Positions 1 to 7,634 of a stretch of 10,753 bases of DNA are shown here, one piece after another. The position numbers and the translations under genes were made by a program. This DNA comes from an uncultured Oscillospiraceae bacterium (GTDB lineage Bacteria > Bacillota > Clostridia > Oscillospirales > Ruminococcaceae), in NCBI GenBank assembly GCA_900552845.1, contig USBC01000050.1, positions 1 to 10,753 on the forward strand, given 5' to 3'. Each line of letters begins with the position of its first letter. The first letter of the stretch is position 1. The notes under the pieces are model-generated. The model was not told where the DNA came from. It saw nothing but the letters and a program-made list of their open reading frames with translations, and did not search any database.

Positions 1-84
1 GATTATTCTGATATTTGTTTCCGCTTGTTTTTCAGCGGAGAACACAATAAGCGGTGTATCAAAATGCATCAGTGTATAAATCAT
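1..84 (-). CDS. 5' end of an unidentified protein gene, cut by the window edge
   Basis: The first 28 codons of a minus-strand gene start with ATG at 84 and run off the left edge. The start is supported by a strong ribosome site, AAGGAG at 91-96, six bases upstream of the ATG. The visible peptide begins MIYTLMHFDTPL and continues without a stop. It does not resemble the start of PglZ or BrxL, the genes normally found downstream of pglX in type 1 BREX. The opening (Y-T-L-M-H then a short hydrophobic stretch) faintly recalls the N-termini of HipA-related clostridial proteins, but that is a weak recollection from too few residues to name a family. The gene lies on the same strand as the BREX operon, separated from the HD gene by 308 bases. 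Confidence 0.6.
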   Translation of the reverse strand, partial: MIYTLMHFDTPLIVFSAEKQAETNIRII

Positions 85-392
85 TCCAAACTCCTTCTCT
101 TTTGCGTGAAATGTGAGATATCGAATCATGGCTAATGTGCGGCGCGTTTAGAGAAAATCAGGCTTCCCATATTCGTGGCCCTCCTACAACTTGAATGCCG
201 ATCTCGCGTATCAGGTTGCAAGTTAGTCGCAAGTTACATGCAAGTTGGTTCTAAGTTTGTACCAAATTCGTGATAAGCAGGTTTCAAGATGTGTTAGTTC
301 TTTTGAATTATTCGGAAGCAAACCATCTTTCGGCACTTGTTGTTCCTTCGCCAAAAACCTTTTCGCCCGTTTTTCCCCTTTATCAGAGTTTG
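85..392. other. 308-base stretch without an intact gene
   Basis: This gap separates the HD-domain gene from the partial gene at the left edge. It holds the ribosome site of the left-edge gene (91-96), a seven-copy 11-bp repeat array (218-290), one inverted copy of the repeat core (CAACTTG at 187-193, the reverse complement of CAAGTTG at 241-247), and stretches that look like decayed coding sequence on the minus strand. I see no convincing intrinsic terminator after the HD gene and no clear -10/-35 pair for the left-edge gene. Confidence 0.6.
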
Positions 393-432
393 TTAGAAGA
401 CAATCGTGACAGTATTTTTTTGTGTCATTACG
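148..432 (-). pseudogene. Possible frameshifted remnant of a coding sequence
   Basis: On the minus strand a frame stays open for 69 codons from 432 to a TAA at 223-225, with no ATG, and its first 40 bases overlap the end of the HD gene. It reads plausibly like protein (segments such as AKRFLAKEQQVPKDG and LRTNLHVTCD). A second frame, interrupted upstream by TAG, reads CNLIREIGIQVVGG across 182-220 and then ends at 158. A third frame picks up as EYGKPDFL before a TAA at 148. One deleted base near 180 would join the last two frames. This pattern fits a decayed gene tail, but short open stretches also occur by chance. No family was recognised. Confidence 0.3.
218..290. repeat. Seven-unit direct repeat in exact 11-bp register
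   Basis: The heptamer GCAAGTT occurs at 218, 229 and 240, followed by CTAAGTT at 251, CCAAATT at 262, ATAAGCA at 273 and TCAAGAT at 284. The AAG core recurs at 220, 231, 242, 253, (AAA at 264), 275 and 286, always 11 bases apart, with copies decaying to the right. An 11-bp step places each unit on roughly the same face of the helix, as expected for cooperative protein binding. Known elements with 11-bp repeats include replication iterons and the arm sites of some tyrosine recombinases. Because 33 bases equal 11 codons, the array could instead be a relic of repetitive coding sequence. The array itself is seen directly; its role is not established. Confidence 0.75.
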
Positions 433-1508
433 CTAACATGCATCCAATCACACATGTTAACAATTCCCTCACGCCACTTTTCAAACTCCCTACACTTTTC
501 AATCTTATCATTCCAAGAAAAAGACAGCTGTTGTTTTTTCTCATCAAAAATCAGCTTTATTCCTTGCAGGATTTCCTTTGGGAGAAGTGAATCACCAAAG
601 CGCTTAATTGGTTCAATCGTATCTAACAGACACAGCATAAACTGCAGGGGATACTTTTCGACAGAAAGCTTGTTTTCTGGATGGTCATTATACAGAAGCG
701 GTGTGAGACCGAACTGTGTATAGTTGTCTTTTTCGGCATTGCCGCCGAGCCAGATGTTGTGGCAAATGATAGCATCCGCCGCGTAAGCGGCAAATGTGAG
801 ATGACCAATGTTCCAGTTCAATCCATCCCATCCCATATTACCATTTTCGTCAGGCACCTTACACGGGACGGTTTTAAAATAGTTTTTTACAAAGCGGTCA
901 AAAAACAAATAACCTGCAATTATCCCATGCTCACATTTTCCTTGACAGGCGCGGTAGTAAAAGTAGTTTTCAATCAGCTCAGGCGAAAAGCGGAATGGAA
1001 GATCCCCCATTTTGTACGGAAAATGACAGTACGGAGAATATAGAACATTGTGATTCCCGAGGTGGAACTTCAAGGAACGGTGGCAACTAGAATCATTTGC
1101 AAGGATGGTTCCTAATTCAGCGCAGCTTGCGAAATCGTGGTACATAGCTGGCAAAAACCAGATATATTGGAAATTGCTGTCGTCATCATTCCCCCAAAAC
1201 GGGTAATTTGGAACAAACTCTTTTAATACATTGCTAAGGCGCTCCTGGAATAAAGGCAGCAGCACCGATCCAAGCAGATATAGTGATACAGTGTGTAGGT
1301 GCTTTCCATGTTGTGCGTATTTGTCGTACAAATCATTGTTGAGTAGCCCGATTTTCCTCCCACTTTCGTAATGTTGATTTAAGAACTTTAAGCACCTTTT
1401 CTGGCTGACTTCTGTATTGTCAGTAAACAGGTCTTCTGCGTTACAGACAATCCCGTAGTAAGATCTCTTTTGTTCGGAATAATGCTCAAACAAGCTTTTC
1501 TCATGCAT
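393..1508 (-). CDS. Predicted HD-superfamily metal-dependent phosphohydrolase, replacing the normal downstream BREX gene
   Basis: This 371-residue soluble protein has no signal peptide or clear membrane segment. The HD identification rests on ordered metal-ligand candidates: His72 (or His70) before a hydrophobic helix, His124-Asp125 in WFLPAMYHDFAS, His194 in KCEHGIIAGY, His250 in ADAIICHNIW, and Asp296 in LLDTIEP. This H...HD...H...H...D order matches HD phosphohydrolases, which hydrolyse nucleotides or phosphodiesters; the substrate here is unknown. The start was placed at ATG 1508 because GAGGTGAG lies just upstream, overlapping the pglX stop. A longer frame up to 1604 would run inside pglX and is less likely. 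The gap to pglX is 10 bases, so the two genes are probably translationally coupled. Its AT-rich composition resembles the 3' part of pglX rather than brxC. It sits where pglZ is expected but is not a PglZ. Confidence 0.7.
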   Translation of the reverse strand: MHEKSLFEHYSEQKRSYYGIVCNAEDLFTDNTEVSQKRCLKFLNQHYESGRKIGLLNNDLYDKYAQHGKHLHTVSLYLLGSVLLPLFQERLSNVLKEFVPNYPFWGNDDDSNFQYIWFLPAMYHDFASCAELGTILANDSSCHRSLKFHLGNHNVLYSPYCHFPYKMGDLPFRFSPELIENYFYYRACQGKCEHGIIAGYLFFDRFVKNYFKTVPCKVPDENGNMGWDGLNWNIGHLTFAAYAADAIICHNIWLGGNAEKDNYTQFGLTPLLYNDHPENKLSVEKYPLQFMLCLLDTIEPIKRFGDSLLPKEILQGIKLIFDEKKQQLSFSWNDKIEKCREFEKWREGIVNMCDWMHVSVMTQKNTVTIVF

Positions 1509-1518
1509 TTTTCTCACC

Positions 1519-4074
1519 TCACACCAGCGGATTCCGCTTGAAATCCCATGAGGTTTCATAAGAATCCCAATCAGTACAAGAAATAGTAATTGCTTTATTA
1601 ACAAGGTTTGTAACAGACGCTTCCTCTTGAACCTTATATGGAAATAAGCATATATTGCCCGAAGTGCAGTTGATTGTTGGAGAAATAAACTTCAATATTT
1701 CTTTTGCAACCGTGGAGTTTAATAAGCCTAATATATACTTATTATTTGACGAGTATCCTGCGGGTGCTGCATTGCTTAAAATTGATCCCAACGGTTTGAA
1801 TCTAAATGCGTTTTCCTTCGAAGTAATCATAGACCAGGTAAAACATTCACGGAAGAAGTACTCAAGACTTACCATTCTTCCCCCAGACGCTCCCTTAGTG
1901 TATTCTTTTAGAGCTGCTCCATCATTTTCCCAGTTCACAACATAATCATTGTTTCCATACCATTTCCGGTATTCTCCACCTTTATTATATTGAAACCACT
2001 TCCTTTGGCTATTTTGAGCTTCACTTCGATTTGGAGCATCAAGATATGTATTGTCAAAGCAAACTTCAAACCACAATCTTGTAAATAGTTCATTGTTTGT
2101 TGTAGACATTCCTGGTTTCACTTCTGCAAAATTTCCTAATTGTGGAAGTGAAAATACACAATAAATTGCATTGCTTACCCAATACGCCACCGGGGAGCCC
2201 GGAATTTTGGAGAAGTTAGACTGGTCGGCAACAAAGCGACCCATTCCTTCGAGGAACCACTTTTCTTTTGTTTCAACTGAGTCAACGGCACCTTGCTTCT
2301 CGAACAACCTGCAATATGTTCCCTTATATCCGTTGATATGAGCTTTGGCAATTACAAACGCTGTTGTGCCAAAATCCGAGCCAAAAACGCCCCGTCCGAA
2401 ATGAACCATATTTGCGAAAGTGTCCTGCGCGATCAGGCTTTCACGCAGCTTTTCATAGCTCGATAAGAACATCCAAACAGGAATGTTAATCATGCTCATA
2501 TAGCCTGTTTTTTTGCACATTTTCACCGTTTTCTCCATGAAAACAGTACTCATATCACTCTTTGTGTTCGGGTAATTCGACTTTACATACTCCGCAAGTC
2601 GCGCGTTCATGCCAGAAGCACCCATATACGGCGGATTCGTCACCACCACATTATACTTCTGCGCCAGCAATTCAGCGCACTTGACCAGCGGCAGCAGTTC
2701 ATCCAGCGCCGCCATCTGCATCATGTTGATGTCGCTGCGGATCTCGTCAAACCGGGCGTACAGTCCGGCAAAGCCCACAGGTGTGATGTTCAGGATAGAC
2801 CCGTACTCCTTGGCGTCCCGCATTTCGGTGATGATGCTCTCAATGTCGGCTTTCAGCTTCGGATCATTTTTGTGGAAGTACTCGATGGTCATTGCCGAAA
2901 TACCGTTGCTCTCGCAGATGGAGTAAATATTCGGCTGAATGCCGCGCGTGAGCAAGCGGCGGTCATACTGCCGCGCCTTCATCATCACCGCAAAATAGGC
3001 AAGCTGCGCCGCACGGTCATCAATATCAAGACCATAGAGGTTATTCTTGAGGATGCTCTGCGCTGCCTCGCGCTGATCCCAACCGGCGGAGGTATAAATC
3101 TGCATTAGCACATCAAATGCGTATACCAAAATATGCCCGCTGCCCATGCACGGGTCGATGACCTTGATCTCTTCCGGCTTGATGGACTTGTATTCCTCGC
3201 GGAGCCCCACAAGCTGCTCTTCCACCTCCGGTTCCTGCTTGGCTTCGTCCAGATAGTATTTCCAGCCGTCGTGCAGCTCGGCATTGGGGTGACCTTCCAG
3301 CCAAAGTCTGCCGAGAGAGTTTTCCACCATATAGCGAACGATCCAGTCCGGCGTGAAAAGCTGCGTCGCGGCGGGGATGCGCTCTTTCGTGATCTTGACA
3401 TTCTTCTTGAGCTGGGCGAAGGTATCATCTTTCAGCTCGGTGTTGTAATACTGGTACAGCCAGCCGATGATCTGCACCTGATCGGTCCAGTCCTGCTCAT
3501 CAATATCTGCAATTAGCCGGGCAAGCACACTGTCCGGTCGCAGGATATTATTGGGCAGCAGCATTTCGGTATAGCCGCCCATTCGCTCAAACATCATCGG
3601 CAGCGCCTCATTCAGGGCATTGCACTGCGTCAGCAGCAGGTAGCGGTACAGGGCTTCGGTTTCGCTGTTCTCTATGTATTCTGCCACCTTGGCGTGGTTC
3701 AGCCCGGGCAGCTCCAAATGCAGCGCATCACGAAGGATCTCCGGCTTAAACGCACCGGAGGCATCGGAGAACACACGGATATGGGAGGGCAGGTAGTTGT
3801 TGATCTCCATAAAGCGCAGGGCAATAAAGCGGTTGAACCAAGTGTAGGCAACCTCCTCCATAACTTGATTATACCCCTTTTTCTTCACCAGCCGGATCAG
3901 CTCCTCCCGCTGGGTTCTTTCCTCTGCGGTAAGCAGCCGTCCGCTAATGGCTTCTGCCGATGCATCACCAAAGCCGGCTTCGCCGATCCCGTACTGGTAA
4001 GCACGCTGCTTTACCTGGGTTATCAGCTCGGTGCGTGCCCACATAGCAAATTTTTGGATCTTGTTCTTATCCAC
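1519..4074 (-). CDS. pglX: BREX type 1 adenine-specific DNA methyltransferase PglX, C-terminally truncated
   Basis: PglX transfers a methyl group from S-adenosylmethionine to adenine in a short asymmetric site; in BREX the mark distinguishes host from phage DNA. The start is GTG at 4074 (MDKNKIQKFAMWARTEL), the usual PglX opening. Visible motifs are the SAM-binding DPCMGSGH at residues 307-314 and the catalytic NPPY at 480-483, both intact. The variable half from about residue 500 should carry target recognition. The protein ends at residue 851 just after DWDSYETSWDFKRNPLV; in full-length homologues (about 1,200 residues) this motif is internal and a further ~300 residues follow. The missing part includes the region I recall as containing a GCMFGRYSLD-like motif. 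GC content falls sharply near 2580. The stop is followed within 10 bases by the HD gene. Catalytic activity is uncertain without the C-terminal region. Confidence 0.92.
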   Translation of the reverse strand: MDKNKIQKFAMWARTELITQVKQRAYQYGIGEAGFGDASAEAISGRLLTAEERTQREELIRLVKKKGYNQVMEEVAYTWFNRFIALRFMEINNYLPSHIRVFSDASGAFKPEILRDALHLELPGLNHAKVAEYIENSETEALYRYLLLTQCNALNEALPMMFERMGGYTEMLLPNNILRPDSVLARLIADIDEQDWTDQVQIIGWLYQYYNTELKDDTFAQLKKNVKITKERIPAATQLFTPDWIVRYMVENSLGRLWLEGHPNAELHDGWKYYLDEAKQEPEVEEQLVGLREEYKSIKPEEIKVIDPCMGSGHILVYAFDVLMQIYTSAGWDQREAAQSILKNNLYGLDIDDRAAQLAYFAVMMKARQYDRRLLTRGIQPNIYSICESNGISAMTIEYFHKNDPKLKADIESIITEMRDAKEYGSILNITPVGFAGLYARFDEIRSDINMMQMAALDELLPLVKCAELLAQKYNVVVTNPPYMGASGMNARLAEYVKSNYPNTKSDMSTVFMEKTVKMCKKTGYMSMINIPVWMFLSSYEKLRESLIAQDTFANMVHFGRGVFGSDFGTTAFVIAKAHINGYKGTYCRLFEKQGAVDSVETKEKWFLEGMGRFVADQSNFSKIPGSPVAYWVSNAIYCVFSLPQLGNFAEVKPGMSTTNNELFTRLWFEVCFDNTYLDAPNRSEAQNSQRKWFQYNKGGEYRKWYGNNDYVVNWENDGAALKEYTKGASGGRMVSLEYFFRECFTWSMITSKENAFRFKPLGSILSNAAPAGYSSNNKYILGLLNSTVAKEILKFISPTINCTSGNICLFPYKVQEEASVTNLVNKAITISCTDWDSYETSWDFKRNPLV

Positions 4075-4084
4075 CTGTCCTACT

Positions 4085-4090
4085 CTCCTT
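4085..4090 (-). promoter_or_regulatory. Ribosome binding site fixing the GTG start of pglX
   Basis: AAGGAG overlaps the TAA stop of brxC and lies ten bases before the GTG at 4074. A longer frame back to 4200 would overlap brxC and its extra 42 residues look non-native, so this site decides the start. The arrangement suggests translation coupled to brxC. Confidence 0.8.
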
Positions 4091-7000
4091 AATTGATCTG
4101 CACCCCGTCGCAGCTTTCTAGCATCGTTATCAGCTTCTCGCGAATCGACTCCACATATTTGTCCACGTCGTCCTTGCTTTGAAGCCGTTTGGCCGCACAC
4201 AGGTCATACCTACGAATCGTGGTGATCTTCCTTGCAGGAGGTACCGACCCGGGGGGAACGTCTTCATCGTGCAGCTTTTCCAGGTAGCGGCAGGTATTTT
4301 CACTGTATTTCAGCACCTGCGTGGTCATGGCATCCAATTGGGTCAGCGTGGTGGCTTCGGCTACCGCTTTGCGCTTTTCTTCAAAATATCCGTCAGCTGC
4401 CCGCAGAATATCTCCGGCATTTCTCACCTCACCTGCCAGCTGGTGAACGTCCTCCATGCAGTGACGAATATTTTCCAGCACTTCCTCACGCTTTATAGTC
4501 AACTGCTTGGCATATGCTGTATTGATTTTGCGAATCAGCTCCGGCAGCTCGCCAATGCGAGAATAGGGTCGGGGCATGGAGAGAATGGCTGTGATATCGC
4601 CAATGGCCTTAATGGTATCAGTATCCGCCGCAAAATACTCACGCTCTCTGCTTATATCGGTAAGGCATCTTTGAGCTTCATCGTACACCTCTCTCTGCGC
4701 CTTAAAGAACATTTCCACATCTTCCATATCCTCTGCGGACTCAAACAGCTCATCCTGCCGACAAACCATATTGGTGAGCAACGCAATATTGTCCTTGCGC
4801 TGTCCAAGAATGTCCACCATCAGCCTGTATTCTGTTTCCACCTTCTCCTTTTCGGGATATGTGCCCTTGGAATAGTAGTTATCCAAAAGCTTTTGGCAGT
4901 ACTCCCGTTTCGCCTCAAATATCGCCAAAACATAGCTATTCAAGGCATCCGCATCGGTGGGAACATCCATGGCATTCTTATAATCCCGCAGGAAAGCTAC
5001 GCTCTTACGAATCAGTTCCTCGGGCGGGGCAACCTTGCGCACCACAATCGCCTTATCAATTTCGGATTTCTTTCGCAGATAATCCACCAACCGACGGTCG
5101 TCCTTTTCTACAACGGCACCACCATATCGAATTTGGATCTTTTGCTGTACGACCAGCCGCGCGGCCAGTGCGGCAATATCTATTTCCCGCCAGCCAAAGG
5201 GGAGTGCTTGGAACCTGCGCTGCACATCGCCCATCGAGATCGTACCGCCAACGCCGTTTTGGTTTTTCAGCTCCAGCCACTGGCTTATCTCATTCAGCGC
5301 TTCCTCGTTATTGGCGCCCGTTCCGGCAATGCCGATCTCCTCATATGCTCCGTTTAGGATCTCCAAAATGTCTGCATCACTGTCGGCAAACCGATTGACA
5401 TAATTCAGCTTGGAATAGACACTCTCCACCAGGCTGGTCATGGCACCGTCCAGCTTTTCCTTTGCAGAACCGGATCTCTGCTCCAAGATCTCACCGTGGA
5501 CATAGAACTTTCCATCAACGATGGCCTTTTCGATTAAGCTGCGGGCATGACTTTCCAGCCTCCGTGCCTCATCGTTGCGGTCCCGAATGATCCGCTGGAA
5601 GCTTTCCGGCATTTGCGAAACATTCCGCTTCTTTACATACTTGCGGATCCTCATTGCCTGCTCCAGCTCATCATAATACGGAGTATCCGCCGAGAGAACT
5701 ACAATGGCCTCGTTGTTAATTTGGGATTCCATAAGAAGCCTCGCCTCTCCGCCCTCGAGAAAATCGGCTGCCGCCGTGACAATGCGCAGCCGCATTCCAC
5801 CGCAGGAGGCACCGTTCAGCGTTTCATCGACATACTGGTCATATGCAAAATCATACCGACCGTACTTAAACTTTTTTGCGGGATAGATTTCACCATAGAC
5901 CGTCTGGGAAATGCTTTGGACAATTTGAGCGCTGTCTACGCTGGTGTTTTTGATCTCAACGGCAACATCCTGCTCCTCATCAGTCAGGAAGGTATAGGTA
6001 TCCCCATTACGGGAGATATAATTTTGGGTCAGCAGGCGATCCAGTGACGCCGCAATAGAGGCTCGCAGAGTGATTTTGTCGGCGTGAATATCATCGATCA
6101 TCAAAATAGAGATATTCTCTATATTCGCCTTGATATCATCGATGTATCGAATCAAATACAGCAGCTTCAGCACATTGACGTCCTGCTGCTCCAAGCCGTC
6201 ATGGGCATCGGCGGCATTTTGGCAGCGGTCGATCACACGGCGTATGGTACTTTCCAGGAAGGTATGCACCGTGTCATAGAATTGATAAAACGGAACCAAC
6301 GCGTTTTCATCCTTATTTTCGATGCGCTGTGCCGCCTCCTGAAAGCCGGAAAGCATAGAGCGCTCGCCACCGGAAAGGTGCTTGCCGGAGTTTCCGTGCT
6401 TGCGGATTTCAGCAAGTACCTTTTGGATGATAATAAACTGATAGGGAATGAAGGGGAAGGTTGCGCTGAACTCTTCCGCGCTGGTAAAGCCCTTAATATC
6501 AAGAATGGGATTATCAAAGACAAACAGACTCTTTAGACCGGAAGCCTCCTTCTCATACTCCATTTTCAAAAGGCTATCTGCTTCATCTGTCTTTGCCAGT
6601 ATGCGCTTTTTGATTACCTCATCAACCGACGAGGAGGACAGGCTCAAGCGGGTATTAAAGCGCCCCTGGATTTTGGAAAAATCATCGCCGGTGATCTTTA
6701 CGACAGAATCGATGCCCTCCTGGCTGGTCACCATGACCCATACCTTGCCCCGACACTTATCGCCGATTTCCTCTACCAGCGACTGTAGATTTATCATCAG
6801 GTCGCCGTCATCGCCGATATACTGCCCGACTTCATCCACGCAGAACAGCAGCCGGAAGTTATCCCCCTTGCTATCCACGTATTCCTTAATCTCAGAAACA
6901 AGCTGCTTAATACTCATATCGGCATTTTCTTCACCGTTAAACCAGTTTCTTGCCGCTGTTTCACTCATGCCGAGAACCGACTGCATTACCTCAACGATGT

Positions 7001-7610
7001 CGTCCTCGAAGAAGCCGGAAGCGGAGCGGGTATCGACCCACTCCTCACCGTTGATCTCCTTAAATGCCGCACGGAAGGCTTCGGTCTTACCCTGCTTATC
7101 AATAAAGCGTTCCAGCTTGGCGGTTTTCAGGTCATCCCCGTAAAACCCGCAATGGTTATAGAACACCTTTGCAAACACCCGCAGCACTGCCGTCTTATCT
7201 TTTTTGATAGGACCTTCAATATCAATATTGAACAGGATCGACTCGGTGGGGATGCGAACGCACCTTTCCACCATGGCATAGGTTATGGCATCATCCAGCT
7301 TGTCCTTAAAGTAATCAAGAGCCTCCCGGCCATCCACCTTTTTGTTGGAGAGCAGATAGGAAAGCATCTTCAGGAAGTGAGATTTACCGCTGCCGAAAAA
7401 GCCGGAGATCCACACCCCGACCTTATCAGTCGGAATGTCGATTGCCCTTGAATAGTTATCAAAGAATGTATCGAAGCACCGCCGCAGATCCTTGGTGATG
7501 ATATACTCACTTAACTCCTGCTTTAAGCTTTCTTGGTCATCCTGTGACACCTTGATAACGCCGTTAATGTCACGGTCGATATCCTTTTGGAACATATTTT
7601 GAATCTTCAT
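4089..7610 (-). CDS. brxC: BREX P-loop ATPase BrxC
   Basis: BrxC (also called PglY-like) is the large ATPase of BREX and is needed for phage exclusion; how it couples ATP hydrolysis to defence is not fully known. The 1,173-residue length is typical. Residues 1-70 carry the characteristic MKIQNMFQKDIDRDINGVIKV opening. Walker A is GFFGSGKS at 70-77 and Walker B is LLFCVDE at 254-260, with an arginine-rich GRFNTRLSLS segment near 316-325. The rest is mostly charged and helical, with likely coiled-coil parts in the last third. The start was set at ATG 7610 because GAGGAG lies seven bases upstream (7618-7623); a TTG five codons earlier would overlap that ribosome site. It begins 24 bases after brxB, and its stop is embedded in the pglX ribosome site. 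No frameshift or lost motif is visible. Confidence 0.95.
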   Translation of the reverse strand: MKIQNMFQKDIDRDINGVIKVSQDDQESLKQELSEYIITKDLRRCFDTFFDNYSRAIDIPTDKVGVWISGFFGSGKSHFLKMLSYLLSNKKVDGREALDYFKDKLDDAITYAMVERCVRIPTESILFNIDIEGPIKKDKTAVLRVFAKVFYNHCGFYGDDLKTAKLERFIDKQGKTEAFRAAFKEINGEEWVDTRSASGFFEDDIVEVMQSVLGMSETAARNWFNGEENADMSIKQLVSEIKEYVDSKGDNFRLLFCVDEVGQYIGDDGDLMINLQSLVEEIGDKCRGKVWVMVTSQEGIDSVVKITGDDFSKIQGRFNTRLSLSSSSVDEVIKKRILAKTDEADSLLKMEYEKEASGLKSLFVFDNPILDIKGFTSAEEFSATFPFIPYQFIIIQKVLAEIRKHGNSGKHLSGGERSMLSGFQEAAQRIENKDENALVPFYQFYDTVHTFLESTIRRVIDRCQNAADAHDGLEQQDVNVLKLLYLIRYIDDIKANIENISILMIDDIHADKITLRASIAASLDRLLTQNYISRNGDTYTFLTDEEQDVAVEIKNTSVDSAQIVQSISQTVYGEIYPAKKFKYGRYDFAYDQYVDETLNGASCGGMRLRIVTAAADFLEGGEARLLMESQINNEAIVVLSADTPYYDELEQAMRIRKYVKKRNVSQMPESFQRIIRDRNDEARRLESHARSLIEKAIVDGKFYVHGEILEQRSGSAKEKLDGAMTSLVESVYSKLNYVNRFADSDADILEILNGAYEEIGIAGTGANNEEALNEISQWLELKNQNGVGGTISMGDVQRRFQALPFGWREIDIAALAARLVVQQKIQIRYGGAVVEKDDRRLVDYLRKKSEIDKAIVVRKVAPPEELIRKSVAFLRDYKNAMDVPTDADALNSYVLAIFEAKREYCQKLLDNYYSKGTYPEKEKVETEYRLMVDILGQRKDNIALLTNMVCRQDELFESAEDMEDVEMFFKAQREVYDEAQRCLTDISREREYFAADTDTIKAIGDITAILSMPRPYSRIGELPELIRKINTAYAKQLTIKREEVLENIRHCMEDVHQLAGEVRNAGDILRAADGYFEEKRKAVAEATTLTQLDAMTTQVLKYSENTCRYLEKLHDEDVPPGSVPPARKITTIRRYDLCAAKRLQSKDDVDKYVESIREKLITMLESCDGVQIN

Positions 7611-7634
7611 GCCGTCTCTCCTCAATCTATCAAT

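Noticed and set aside
218..290. CRISPR array
   Set aside because: The unit is 7 bases repeating every 11 bases, far too short for CRISPR repeats and spacers, and no cas genes are present.
1509..1604. Longer N-terminus for the HD protein with a hydrophobic leader (LLFLVLIGILM)
   Set aside because: It would overlap pglX in another frame. The hydrophobic segment is a by-product of that overlap, and the ATG at 1508 has a well-placed ribosome site.
4075..4200. Longer N-terminus for PglX, giving 893 residues
   Set aside because: The extra 42 codons lie inside the end of brxC and read as an arginine-rich shadow. The GTG at 4074 has a ribosome site and begins the recognisable PglX sequence.
4179..5357. 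392-codon plus-strand frame across brxC
   Set aside because: It is antisense to a clearly recognised gene and reads as low-quality, histidine- and isoleucine-rich sequence with no family resemblance. The other plus-strand frames, such as 6084-6536 and 6448-7143, are rejected for the same reason.
7611..7625. TTG start five codons before the chosen BrxC start
   Set aside because: These codons contain the GAGGAG ribosome site that serves the ATG at 7610.
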